Assembly: GCA_963169665.1 (NCBI GenBank)
Contig: CAUJET010000161.1
Span: forward strand, 1-64,000
Direction: 5' to 3'
Source: Actinomycetota bacterium
Lineage (GTDB): Bacteria > Actinomycetota > Acidimicrobiia > Acidimicrobiales > Ilumatobacteraceae
DNA length: 64,000 nt
Part shown: one piece after another, positions 51,317 to 60,890 of the stretch
How the letters are laid out: every line of letters starts with the position of its first letter
Position numbering within the stretch: the stretch's first letter is position 1
The notes under the pieces: generated by a model
What the model saw: the letters and a program-made list of their open reading frames with translations, nothing else
Told to the model about the DNA's origin: nothing
Database searches by the model: none
Made by a program: the position numbers and the translations under genes

Positions 51317-52282
51317 ATGCGCGCTGCCGTGTACGACCGGTACGGAGCACCCGACGTGCTCCACCTCGACGACGTCCCCTGCCCCGTGCCCGCCGCCGGT
51401 GACGTGCTCGTCGAGGTGCACGCCGCCACGGTGAACCGCACCGACGCCGGCTATCGCTCGGGGACACCCTGGATCGCCCGGGCCTTCAGCGGATGGCGCG
51501 GTCCGAAGCATCGGGTGACCGGCGGCGAGTTCGCCGGCGTCGTCGTGGAGACGGGCACCGACGTCACCCGGTTCACCGTCGGCGACCGCGTGTTCGGCGT
51601 GAACATCGAGACCTTCGGCGCACACGCCGAGTACATGACGATGCGCGCCGACGGGGCGATCGCGGCCATGCCCGACGGCATCTCGTTCGTCGAGGCCGCC
51701 GCCGTACCCGACGGTGTCGTGCTCGCCAACAACTACCTCACGAAGTCCGCGCTCGGTCCCGGTCGCACGCTCTGCGTGTACGGCGCGTCGGGTTCGATCG
51801 GCACCGCCGCCGTGCAGCTCGCCAAGGAGAGCGGCGCGCACGTCACCGCCGTGTGCACCGCCGAGACGCTCGAGCTGTTGCAGCGGCTGGGGGCCGACGA
51901 GGTCATCGACCACCGCGCCGTCGACTTCACGACCCTCGGACGGCAGTGGGACGTGATCGTCGACGCGGTGGGGAAGCGCAGCTTCCGCCAGTGCCGCCGC
52001 TCACTCACGCCGGGTGGCGTCTACTTCCACACCGAGCTCGGGTTCCTGTGGACCAATCCGATCGTCGGCCTGCTCACCGCTCGCACCCCCGGCCGCCGAG
52101 CACCGTTCGCGGTGCCCTTCTATCGGACGCCCGACATCGAGCTCGTCGCCGGGCTGATGGCCGCCGGCCGCTTCCAGGCGGTGATCGACCGCACCTACCC
52201 GCTCGAGCAGATCGTCGAGGCGCACCGTTTCGTCGAGACCGCCACGAAGGTCGGCAACGTGGTGATCACGATCCGCGACTGA
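51317..52282 (+). CDS. Quinone oxidoreductase-like MDR enzyme (zinc-independent)
   Basis: A 321-aa medium-chain dehydrogenase/reductase. The N-terminal GroES-like part holds MRAAVYDRYGAPDVLHLDDVPCPVPAAGDVLVEVHAATVNRTD; the Rossmann motif is VYGASGSIGTAAVQLAK. There is no structural-zinc Cys cluster, as in quinone oxidoreductases. GGGGAG lies 6 bp before the ATG, and the gene follows the Nudix regulator by 1 bp, so they are cotranscribed. It would use NADPH to reduce quinones or enones; this is inferred. Confidence 0.88.
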   Translation: MRAAVYDRYGAPDVLHLDDVPCPVPAAGDVLVEVHAATVNRTDAGYRSGTPWIARAFSGWRGPKHRVTGGEFAGVVVETGTDVTRFTVGDRVFGVNIETFGAHAEYMTMRADGAIAAMPDGISFVEAAAVPDGVVLANNYLTKSALGPGRTLCVYGASGSIGTAAVQLAKESGAHVTAVCTAETLELLQRLGADEVIDHRAVDFTTLGRQWDVIVDAVGKRSFRQCRRSLTPGGVYFHTELGFLWTNPIVGLLTARTPGRRAPFAVPFYRTPDIELVAGLMAAGRFQAVIDRTYPLEQIVEAHRFVETATKVGNVVITIRD

Positions 52283-52350
52283 CGTTCCCGATCGACGGAG
52301 CCCACACGGGCCTCATGGATCGATCACATGTGGACGGCACCATCATCGTC

Positions 52351-53496
52351 ATGCGTCGCCTGCCGATCGTCACCGCCCTCGTGTTCGCCGTCGTCGCCGG
52401 TGGCTGTCAGGACAGCGATGGCGGCGTCGCCGTCGTGAGCTCGGTCACGGCCCCGGTGTCGACCGGGTCCCCGGCGCCCGAGTCGTCGCCCACGTCGGTG
52501 GTGCCCCCCGCCACCGACGTGGCCGCGACCGACCCCTCCGAACCTCAGACCACCGAACCTGCCACGACCGCACCCGCCACGACCGCACCCGCCACCAGCG
52601 GACCCGAAGCGACCGAGTCGGTGACGTACGAGGTGGTGACGCTCGAGGGGTCGGTCACCGACCCGACACGCGATCGGCAGATCCCGTACCTCGTGTACGC
52701 CCCGGTCGGCCTCGACAGCGGCGTGCCGCTGATCCTCGTCAGCCACGGCGGGGCCGGCAACGCCCGCGGTCACCTGTCGGCGCCCCACCTCGGCACCACG
52801 TTCGCCACCGGCGGGTTCGTGGCGATCCACGTCGGCCACCTCCCCTCCGACGCGCCGGGAGGACAGCTCAGCGATCGCCCGGCGGACATCACGTTCCTGC
52901 TCGATCAGCTCGCGGCCGGTGCGATCGAACTCCCCGACGGATTCGCTGGCACGGTCGACCTCACCCGCGTCGGCCACACGGGCCATTCGTTCGGTGCGTA
53001 CACCAGCCACGCGGTCGGCGGCGCCACCTACGACAGCACGAGCGGCACGTACCGCGACGAGCGCATCGACGCGATCGCACCGATCTCGCCGCAGGGCCCG
53101 GACCAGATGGGCGGGTTCGATCGCGGCCCCGACGACAACACGTGGACGACCGTGACGATCCCGTCGTACAACCTCATCGGCGGCGCCGAGGTCGACTCCA
53201 ACGCGGTCGACTCGATCGTGCGTCCGGGCTGGCGGCTCGCGCCGTTCGATCGCTACCCCGGCACGAGCGACACGTTCCGATCGATCGTCGCCGACCAGCT
53301 CCACAGCGACATGTGGCGCACCGGCAGCCCCGAGGTGCAGCAGTTCGTCGCCGGGGAGATCCTCGAATTCATGCGGATCTACGTCGCCGGCGACATCGAG
53401 GCTGACGCATGCGGCATCGGCGTGGGGACGCTCACCACCGTGTCGCTCGAGCGGCACCCGGCAGCGACCGCCAGCCTGCTCGACGTGTGCGCCTGA
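52351..53496 (+). CDS. Lipid-anchored alpha/beta hydrolase (PAF-acetylhydrolase/chlorophyllase-like)
   Basis: A 381-aa exported hydrolase. Signal MRRLPIVTALVFAVVAGGC carries the lipobox VAGGC; an acidic Thr/Pro linker reaches about 95. The hydrolase core has VPLILVSHGGAGNARGH (oxyanion) and nucleophile elbow GHTGHSFGAYTSHAV; the acid and His may be in AEVDSNAV and DQLHSDMWR. This layout is that of secreted PAF-acetylhydrolase/dienelactone-hydrolase-like proteins. An ATG at 52315 would add residues before the signal and is less likely. Confidence 0.82.
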   Translation: MRRLPIVTALVFAVVAGGCQDSDGGVAVVSSVTAPVSTGSPAPESSPTSVVPPATDVAATDPSEPQTTEPATTAPATTAPATSGPEATESVTYEVVTLEGSVTDPTRDRQIPYLVYAPVGLDSGVPLILVSHGGAGNARGHLSAPHLGTTFATGGFVAIHVGHLPSDAPGGQLSDRPADITFLLDQLAAGAIELPDGFAGTVDLTRVGHTGHSFGAYTSHAVGGATYDSTSGTYRDERIDAIAPISPQGPDQMGGFDRGPDDNTWTTVTIPSYNLIGGAEVDSNAVDSIVRPGWRLAPFDRYPGTSDTFRSIVADQLHSDMWRTGSPEVQQFVAGEILEFMRIYVAGDIEADACGIGVGTLTTVSLERHPAATASLLDVCA

Positions 53497-53638
53497 CGTC
53501 GGCGGCAACGCCGGCCCACCGCCGTCGGGACGGGTGGCCGACGTCCGTGCCGCGTCCGCCCACCACGGCGCAGGCGCTGTCGGACTCTGCAGCGGCCTAT
53601 GCAGCGCCGGAGGCAGCGTTCGGACGCAACGACCCACG

Positions 53639-54019
53639 TCACTGCCCGTGAGCGACGATCCCCTCGATCATCCGGCCCGACACGTCGAGGACCATGAGCT
53701 CGCCGACGGCCACGCCCCGTTGCGTCCGGTAGCGCAACAACACCCATTCGGGACCGGTGAGCACCTCGATCGGCGTGAAGTGCAGATCGGGCTGACGTTC
53801 GAGCGCCGCACGCCAGTACTCGCGCAGGGCGTCGGTGCCGCGGACGGTGTGGTGGCCGGTCACCCGCGCGGCGGTCGGCGATCGGAACACCACCTCGGGC
53901 GCCACGTGCGACATCACCGCGTCGAGGTCGTGGCGGTTCCAGCCGTCGTACCAGTCGTGCACCCAGCGATCGAGGTCGAACCCGTCGCCCATGCCGCTCA
54001 TGCCGCGCACACCGTTCAT
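53639..54019 (-). CDS. SnoaL/NTF2-like protein
   Basis: A 126-aa protein of the SnoaL-like fold: WVHDWYDGWNRHDLDAVMSHVAPEVVFRSPTAARVTGHHTVRGTDALREYWRAALERQPDLHF. Such proteins bind small hydrophobic ligands or act as isomerases/cyclases. The start may be the second or third Met. The ligand is unknown. It is unrelated in detail to the SnoaL remnant at 23.2 kb. Confidence 0.82.
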   Translation of the reverse strand: MNGVRGMSGMGDGFDLDRWVHDWYDGWNRHDLDAVMSHVAPEVVFRSPTAARVTGHHTVRGTDALREYWRAALERQPDLHFTPIEVLTGPEWVLLRYRTQRGVAVGELMVLDVSGRMIEGIVAHGQ

Positions 54020-54119
54020 CGAGGCCCATCGTGCGCCGCTGGTGCTCGTCGCACCAGCCGCAGTGCTCGGTCAGCCGGGTGTCGACAGCACCACCCGGCG
54101 CCGATCCCGGCGCCGCGGT

Positions 54120-54356
54120 TCAGTCGTTGTCGAGCTTGTCGAGCAAGTGGTGGGCACCCTCGGCGAGCTTGCCCTTGAGGCCGCCTTCCTCGGCGATCTC
54201 CTCCAACCGTGCGTCCACGATGCCGAGCCGAGCGCGCTCGCTCTCCACGATCGAGATCTTGCCGTCGTGGTCGAGGTCGAACGCCTCGAGCTCCTCCGCA
54301 GTCGGCTCGTCGCCGGAGCGCGGATCGGGAGTGTCCTGGGCAGGGGAGTCGGTCAC
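54120..54356 (-). CDS. Small EF-hand protein
   Basis: The 78-aa product starts at GTG 54356. A single EF-hand DLDHDGKISIVE in the middle would bind calcium; an acidic N-terminus and an amphipathic helix RLEEIAEEGGLKGKLAEGAHHLLDKL surround it. No signal peptide. The frame continues upstream but is antisense to a hydrolase gene. The role may be calcium buffering or signalling. Confidence 0.65.
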   Translation of the reverse strand: MTDSPAQDTPDPRSGDEPTAEELEAFDLDHDGKISIVESERARLGIVDARLEEIAEEGGLKGKLAEGAHHLLDKLDND

Positions 54357-54389
54357 GGAATCCAGTATGGCCGAACTACCGTCGAGGCG

Positions 54390-55280
54390 ATGAGCGGCGA
54401 CACGTACTCCACCACCGGCACCGCCGACGGCCGGACCCTCGCCTGGTGTGAGTACGGCGACCCCGCCGCACCGCCGGTGTTCCTGTTCCACGGCACGCCC
54501 GGCTCTCGCCTCGACCGCGACCCGTTCGACCGGCCGGCCGTCGCCCGCCTCATCGTCCCCGACCGGCCCGGGTACGGTCACTCGAGCCCGCAGCCCGGGC
54601 GGCGGCTCACCGACTGGCCGGCCGACGTGCTGACGATCGCCGACGCGCTCGGCCTGGAGACCTTCTCGGTCGTCGGGATCTCCGGCGGTGGTCCGCACGC
54701 CCTCGTGTGCGCGGCGATGCTGCCCGCCGATCGGCTCACCCGGGTCGGCACCATCTGCGGCCTCGGGCCGAACGACTGGCCCGGCGCCACCGAGGGCATG
54801 AACCCGATGAACGTGATGTTCAACGAGCTCGCGCTCACCGATCCCGATCAGGTGCTCGCGATGGGCGAGGCGATGGCCGAGGTCATCCGCGCCGATGCTG
54901 CGGCCTTCGTCGCCGGTCCGAACCCCGACCTGCCCGAGGCAGACCGCGTCCTCATGCAGGACCCCGCGGTGCAGGCGATGATGGCTGCGTCGATGACCGA
55001 GGCGGTGCGTCAGGGCAGCCGCGCCTTCGCCGATGAGATGATCATGTTCGCCCACCCGTGGGGGTTCGAGCTCTCGTCGATCGGCGTGCCCGTGCTGGTG
55101 TGGCACGGCAGCGACGACCGCAACGTGCCCGTGTCCCACGCTCGCCACATCGCCGAACAGGTGCCGGGTGCTCGGCTGCGCGTGCTCGAGGGTGAGGGTC
55201 ACATGACGCTCCCCATCCAGTTGTCGCCGGCGTTCCTGGCCGCCCTGCTCGGCCACGCCCCAGACGGCACGTCGGACTGA
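54390..55280 (+). CDS. Alpha/beta hydrolase
   Basis: A 296-aa hydrolase. Start FLFHGTPGSRLDRDPFD (oxyanion), nucleophile GISGGGPHAL, late acid WHGSDDRNVP and catalytic His GEGHMTL. It belongs to the large family with haloalkane dehalogenase-like and esterase members; the substrate is unknown. The ATG at 54390 is set by the end of the divergent EF-hand gene. The next gene starts 4 bp after its stop. Confidence 0.87.
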   Translation: MSGDTYSTTGTADGRTLAWCEYGDPAAPPVFLFHGTPGSRLDRDPFDRPAVARLIVPDRPGYGHSSPQPGRRLTDWPADVLTIADALGLETFSVVGISGGGPHALVCAAMLPADRLTRVGTICGLGPNDWPGATEGMNPMNVMFNELALTDPDQVLAMGEAMAEVIRADAAAFVAGPNPDLPEADRVLMQDPAVQAMMAASMTEAVRQGSRAFADEMIMFAHPWGFELSSIGVPVLVWHGSDDRNVPVSHARHIAEQVPGARLRVLEGEGHMTLPIQLSPAFLAALLGHAPDGTSD

Positions 55281-55284
55281 CTCG

Positions 55285-56214
55285 GTGCGCGTCCACTACA
55301 GCCCGCTCTACTGCGACACCGAGGTCGCCTTCGACACCACCCGCAAGGCGCACGCGATCGCCGCATCGTTGACGCAGCAACCCATCAGGCGCGCACGCCT
55401 CGTGATGCCGGAGTCGGCCACGCGCGACCACCTCACGAGCGTGCATGCGCCCGGCTACGTCGACGCCGTGCTCACCGGATCGCCTCGCGACCTCGCCGTC
55501 AGCAACGACCTCCCCGGGTGGGACGAGGGCCTCGCCCGCGCGGTGTGTGCCAGCACGGGTGGCGTGATCGCCGCCGCGTTGCACGCTCTCGAACACCGCA
55601 CCGTCGCCGGCTCGCTGTCGAGCGGCCTGCACCACGCCCGCTACGCATCGGGCTGGGGCTACTGCACGGTGAACGGGCTCGCCATCGCCGCTCGTGCGGC
55701 GCTCGACGCAGGCGCCCGACGCGTGCTCGTACTCGATCTCGACGCCCACTGCGGCGGCGGCACCGCCGACCTCATCCACGGCCACGACGGACGCGAGGGT
55801 CACCGCCGGCACCGCGGCCTCGACGGCGTGGAGCAGGTGGACGTGTCCGTCGACCCGTTCGACTACTACGGGACGCACGAACGCACCCGGCTGCTGCTCA
55901 CCGACGGGCCGCGCTACCTGCAGACCGTGCAGACCGCGCTCGACGGCATCGAGGACCCCGCGTCGATCGATCTCGTCCTGTACAACGCCGGCATGGACCC
56001 GCACGAGAAGTGCGAGGGCGGCGTCGCCGGCATCAGCGCGCTCACCCTCGACCGGCGCGAGCGCACGGTGTTCACCTGGTTCGCCCGACACCGGCTGCCG
56101 GTCGCGTGGGTGCTGGCCGGCGGCTACACGAACCACTTGTCGATGAGCGATCTCGTCAATCTCCATCGCCTCACGATCGGCGCCGCCGCACGCAGTGTGT
56201 GGGCCTCGAGCTGA
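55285..56214 (+). CDS. Histone deacetylase/AcuC-like family protein
   Basis: A 309-aa arginase/deacetylase-fold protein. The catalytic His pair is in SGLHHARYASGWGYCTVNG; zinc ligands are DLDAHCGGG and NAGMDPH; GGYTNH holds the catalytic Tyr region. Bacterial members deacetylate acetyl-lysine proteins, acetylpolyamines or acetoin-related substrates; which is unclear. The GTG start is 4 bp from the hydrolase stop without a Shine-Dalgarno, so translation is coupled. Confidence 0.87.
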   Translation: MRVHYSPLYCDTEVAFDTTRKAHAIAASLTQQPIRRARLVMPESATRDHLTSVHAPGYVDAVLTGSPRDLAVSNDLPGWDEGLARAVCASTGGVIAAALHALEHRTVAGSLSSGLHHARYASGWGYCTVNGLAIAARAALDAGARRVLVLDLDAHCGGGTADLIHGHDGREGHRRHRGLDGVEQVDVSVDPFDYYGTHERTRLLLTDGPRYLQTVQTALDGIEDPASIDLVLYNAGMDPHEKCEGGVAGISALTLDRRERTVFTWFARHRLPVAWVLAGGYTNHLSMSDLVNLHRLTIGAAARSVWASS

Positions 56215-56856
56215 GGTGAACTCGGGTCGCGTCGCGGGCGACATCTCGACGGACTGCGTCGGAGACACAGGAACGAGTGGACGCCAGGACACCCGAGGGG
56301 CGGTGACAGGGCCCACCACGACCCTGTCACCAGCCTGCTCCTCGGGGGAGTACGTAGCGCCGGACGACTCCGCCGAACGTCCGGCGCCCGGAACACATGA
56401 TGTGCGATCGACATCGATGACGCCATGGGTCATCGGGCCCACCCCTCGTCGCGATGGTCGCCTCGGGACTAGGCGGCGGTCGACCTCCTGGGTGGACCAC
56501 CGACGAGCGCGGCGGCGTCGACGGATCTCCCCGATGACAGGCCACCCAGCGTGACGGCCATCGCCGATGCCGGACCTCGTCGTCACCCCCTGAGGACTCG
56601 ATCCGGTCAACGGTCGGTCAACACGACGTCATGGAACCGCAATGGAACATGGTGATTCGACCCGGAAATCCTCAGGAAGAGTCCTTGTGTGACACACGTC
56701 GAGCGTGGAACGTCACGAAACTGCAAAACATGACACCACTCGCGCGGGCCGGTGCATTATCGTTCTCATGTCCCACGGAACGTGGGGCACACCGGTCACC
56801 GCTCAGGGCAGGAAGCGATGACGTGGTGGCGGGGCGGGGTTCGACAGGAGATCGGC
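56215..56856. other. 642-bp intergenic region before the HupE-like gene
   Basis: No supportable gene. It contains a 10-bp-stem hairpin (56302-56331), CCTGAGG (56589-56595) able to pair with CCTCAGG (56670-56676), and a small CCCACG-GAA-CGTGGG hairpin (56772-56786). From 56630 on, the base composition is clearly less GC-rich than around it. A long leader or regulatory RNA ahead of the HupE-like gene is possible but not recognised as a known riboswitch. Confidence 0.4.
56302..56331 (+). terminator. Hairpin terminator after the deacetylase-like gene
   Basis: GGTGACAGGG pairs perfectly with CCCTGTCACC around a 10-nt loop, 87 bp after the stop at 56214. No T-run. Confidence 0.6.
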
Positions 56857-57384
56857 ATGTTGGGTGCAGTGGTGCAGGAGCTGGGAGGGTGGTGGAGCGG
56901 CGTGCTCCATCCATTCGACAGCAACCACCTCGTGCTGATGCTCATCGTCGGGGTGCTCGCCGGCATCGCCACCACCCAGGGCCGCGAGCCGTGGGTCGGG
57001 CCGTTCGCCTATCTCGTGGGCACCTTCATCGGCATCGTCGCGGCAGCGGCCGGTGTCGACGTGCCGTTCCTCGACGGAGCGATCATCGCCGGCCTCGTCG
57101 TCGGTGTCGTGCTCATGTTCACGCCGCCGCCGCGAATGAGCGCGGTGCTCCCGCTGGTCGCCGTCCTCGGCGGCACGCTCCACGGGTTGTCGTACCGTCA
57201 CGGCGGCGACACCTCCGGCGGCAGTACCGAGCCGGTGCGCTACGTACTCGGGTTCGTGTTCACCACCGTGTTGCTCCAGGCCTTCGGCGCGATCACCGGC
57301 TCGTCGATCGGCCGGTCGGTCGCCGCTCGCCGCACGGTCGCCGTGTGCGCCGCCGCGGCCGCCGTCGTCGTCCTCGCCGTCTGA
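56857..57384 (+). CDS. HupE/UreJ-like membrane protein
   Basis: A 175-aa protein with about five membrane helices. HPFDSNHLVLMLIVGVLAG is the family start (H...D..HLxxM.xVG), then PFAYLVGTFIGIVAAAAG, IIAGLVVGVVLMF and LPLVAVLGGTLHGLSYRHG. HupE/UreJ proteins are nickel or metal permeases, often next to hydrogenase or urease genes; neither is here. The ATG at 56857 has AGGAG 6 bp upstream; longer frames begin in the leader. His-rich ends could bind metal. Confidence 0.82.
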   Translation: MLGAVVQELGGWWSGVLHPFDSNHLVLMLIVGVLAGIATTQGREPWVGPFAYLVGTFIGIVAAAAGVDVPFLDGAIIAGLVVGVVLMFTPPPRMSAVLPLVAVLGGTLHGLSYRHGGDTSGGSTEPVRYVLGFVFTTVLLQAFGAITGSSIGRSVAARRTVAVCAAAAAVVVLAV

Positions 57385-57523
57385 CCCTCACGGCCACCGA
57401 GCCGACCCCCGTGTGACCTGCGTCGAAACTGTCGCCACTCGTCATCCGGACACGCCACCGTCGCCGTACTCCCGTCGTTCCACGCATCGCAGCTCGGCGA
57501 TCGTGATCGACAAGGAGCCCTAC

Positions 57524-58180
57524 ATGAAGCGTCGTCTCATCACTGCAGCCGTCACGATGTCGGCCGTGTTCGCCCTCTCCGCCGCCGGCACCGCCAGCGC
57601 CGACGAGACCGACACGATCGTCGACAACGCGAGCGCCGACGAGCAATTCTCCACACTCGTCGCCGCGCTCACCGCCGCCGATCTCACCGGTCCGTTCGAC
57701 GCCTGCGACGACGACAAGACGACGGTGTTCGCCCCCACCAACGCCGCGTTCGAGGCCGCCTTCGCCGCCCTCGGCGTGACCGCCGAGCAGGTGCTCGCCG
57801 ACACCGAACTGCTCACCACGATCCTCACCTACCACGTGGTCGCCGGCGAGGTGCCCGCCGCCACGGTCGTCACGCTCGACGAGGCCACCACCCTGCAGGG
57901 TGAGGACGTGACCATCACCGTCGAGGGCAGCTCGGTGATGCTCAACGACACCGTCAACGTCGTCGCCACCGACGTCGCCAACTGCAACGGCATCATCCAC
58001 GTCATCGACGGGGTGCTCCTGCCCCCGAGCGTCGTCGCCAGCCTGGCCGCCCAGACCACGGCGATGCCGGCCACCGGCGCCGATTCCGGCACCCTCGCCC
58101 TCTTCGCCGCCGGTCTCGTCGGCGCCGGAGCGATCAGCCTCTCCGCCGCACGTCGTCGTTCGGCCCGTGTGAAGGCCTGA
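57524..58180 (+). CDS. Secreted fasciclin-domain protein with sortase-like tail
   Basis: A 218-aa protein. Signal peptide 1-26 (MKRRLITAAVTMSAVFALSAAGTASA), one fasciclin domain (FSTLVAALTAADL, TVFAPTNAAFEA, LTYHVV, INDT-like MLNDTVNVV, GIIHVIDGVLLPP), then MPATG followed by a hydrophobic helix and Arg-rich end (ARRRSARVKA). This is an LPxTG-like cell-wall sorting signal with Met for Leu. Fasciclin domains mediate adhesion. AAGGAG lies 6 bp before the ATG. A strong terminator follows. Confidence 0.9.
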   Translation: MKRRLITAAVTMSAVFALSAAGTASADETDTIVDNASADEQFSTLVAALTAADLTGPFDACDDDKTTVFAPTNAAFEAAFAALGVTAEQVLADTELLTTILTYHVVAGEVPAATVVTLDEATTLQGEDVTITVEGSSVMLNDTVNVVATDVANCNGIIHVIDGVLLPPSVVASLAAQTTAMPATGADSGTLALFAAGLVGAGAISLSAARRRSARVKA

Positions 58181-58249
58181 CCCCAGTTCTCCGGCCGTCG
58201 CCCCCACGGCGGCCGGCAGCAGTCGCCTGCGGGCGACCGTAGGAAGCCG

Positions 58250-58279
58250 GCGCCCCACGTCCCCCCGGACGTGGGGCGC
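58250..58279 (+). terminator. Strong hairpin terminator
   Basis: A perfect 13-bp stem (58250-58262 with 58267-58279) and CCCC loop lie 69 bp after the fasciclin stop. No T-run, as expected in this GC background. Confidence 0.75.
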
Positions 58280-58402
58280 TGCCGCGTCACGACCCGGCTC
58301 GGCCAGTCCCTCGATCGGTCTCGCGACCAACACCAGTCGGCCGGCGGCGCGACGGGACGTTGTGCCGTGGCCCGCGATCGACCGTCGCCGTACCGTGGCG
58401 GT

Positions 58403-59391
<989 letters not shown>

Positions 59392-59395
<4 letters not shown>

Positions 59396-60201
59396 ACGCC
59401 GTCGTGTTCCGTCGTGCACTCGCCGATCGCCGACGCTGGCTGATCGGCTGGAGCATCGGCATCACCGTGTTCGTGGTCCTGAACATCGCGTTCTGGCCGT
59501 CGTTCCGCGACCAGAGCGACGAGCTCAATGACATGTTCGACAAGATGCCCGAGAGCCTGCGCGCCCTGTTCGGCATGGGCGACGGCGTCGATCCGTTCTC
59601 GCCGGTCGGCTACCTCTCGTCGCAGGTGTACACGCTCGCGATGCCGATGCTCCTCCTCATCGCCGGCATCGGCGCCGCCGCGTCGATGGCGGGCGACGAG
59701 GAGAACGGACTGCTCGAGACCGTGTTCACCCTGCCGATCAGCCGTGGCCGCCTGGTGCTCGAACGCTCGGCCGCCGTGGTCGTGCTCACCTCGTCGCTCG
59801 CCGCCGTCGGTCTCGTGGCCACCGCGGTGTCCGCACGTGCGGTCGACCTCGACGTGGGCATCGCCTCGATGGTGTGGGCATCGGTCGGCGTGACGGTGCT
59901 CACGTGGGCGGTCACCGGCCTCGGGTCGCTCACCGGTGCGCTCACGGGGCGCCGTGGCCTCGCCATCACGGTGGCTGCAGTCGTGGCCGTCGCCAGCTAC
60001 CTCATCACCTCGCTCGCCGACGCCGGCATCGGCGTGTTCGAGACACTCGAGCCGCTGTCGGTGTTCACGCACTACGACGTGCTCGCCACCCTCGTCGCAG
60101 GCACGCCGCCGTGGTCGTTCCTCGTGCTCTTCGCCATCGCCTCGATCACCACGATCGCGGCTCGATGGGCGGTCGACCGTCGTGACCTCCGCAATGCCTG
60201 A
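59392..60201 (+). CDS. ABC-2 type transporter permease
   Basis: A 269-aa membrane protein with about six helices (WSIGITVFVVLNIAF, TLAMPMLLLIAGIGAAASMAG, VVVLTSSLAAVGLVATAVSA, SMVWASVGVTVLTWAVTGLG, AITVAAVVAVASYLITSLA, WSFLVLFAIASITTIAA). The loop GDEENGLLETVFTLPISRGRLVLER is the ABC-2 contact with the ATPase. It overlaps the ATPase gene by 4 bp. It likely dimerises to form an exporter. Confidence 0.9.
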
Positions 60202-60215
60202 TGCCGCTCTCCGGC

Positions 60216-60725
60216 TCAGCGATCGGTGGGTGCGGGTTCGGTGCGGAACTGGATGTACGCGGCCACCATCACCACGAGCAGGCAGTTGAACACCGAACCG
60301 ACCACGAGCATCAGTCCCTCGCCGAAGTACGGCCGTTCCTGGCTGACACCGAACTCGTCGAACACGTCGCGGACCTGGAGCATCACGACGATCCCGACCA
60401 GGATGCCGATCACCATCAGCGCCCAGGCGAGCGACTCGACGACGGAGGCGATCTGGTGTGCGTGCTCCCTGGCCGACGACCGGCGTGACGTGGGCGGTGC
60501 CGGATCCGCCGCGGTCAATGCCGGCACTTCGCCGCCCGCTGCCCGGTAGTCGGCGACCGATCGCCGTTGCAGCGCCTCCAACTGCTCCGCGGTGAGCAGT
60601 TGGCCGGTGCGGAGGCCGGCCTGCTCCGCGATCGGCTGGAACAACTCCACCTCGCCGTCGCGCGCGGCCGCGCCGGGCGCTCGGACGATCACCTGCAGGT
60701 GCTCGAGGTTCACGAAGTACGGCAT
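60216..60725 (-). CDS. Membrane protein with two C-terminal helices
   Basis: A 169-aa protein starting MPYFVNLEHLQVIV. The soluble N-terminal part (EVELFQPIAEQAGLRTGQLLTAEQLEALQRRSV) resembles a small regulatory domain; the C-terminus has two helices (LAWALMVIGILVGIVVMLQV and LMLVVGSVFNCLLVVMVAAYI). No family is recognised. It is convergent with the transporter and divergent from the oxidoreductase gene. Confidence 0.75.
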   Translation of the reverse strand: MPYFVNLEHLQVIVRAPGAAARDGEVELFQPIAEQAGLRTGQLLTAEQLEALQRRSVADYRAAGGEVPALTAADPAPPTSRRSSAREHAHQIASVVESLAWALMVIGILVGIVVMLQVRDVFDEFGVSQERPYFGEGLMLVVGSVFNCLLVVMVAAYIQFRTEPAPTDR

Positions 60726-60890
60726 CGGGGTGAACGTACCTCGCCCAGGAACGCTTCCCGGACGGATCGACCGATCGTTCCTCGAACTCCGTCGTGGCAG
60801 CCGGTCGTGGTGGTGACAACACCCCCTCGGATCGTGACATCGACGTCGAACCCGCTGTACGCCGTCGCGACGATCGGGGAGACTGGCGTC

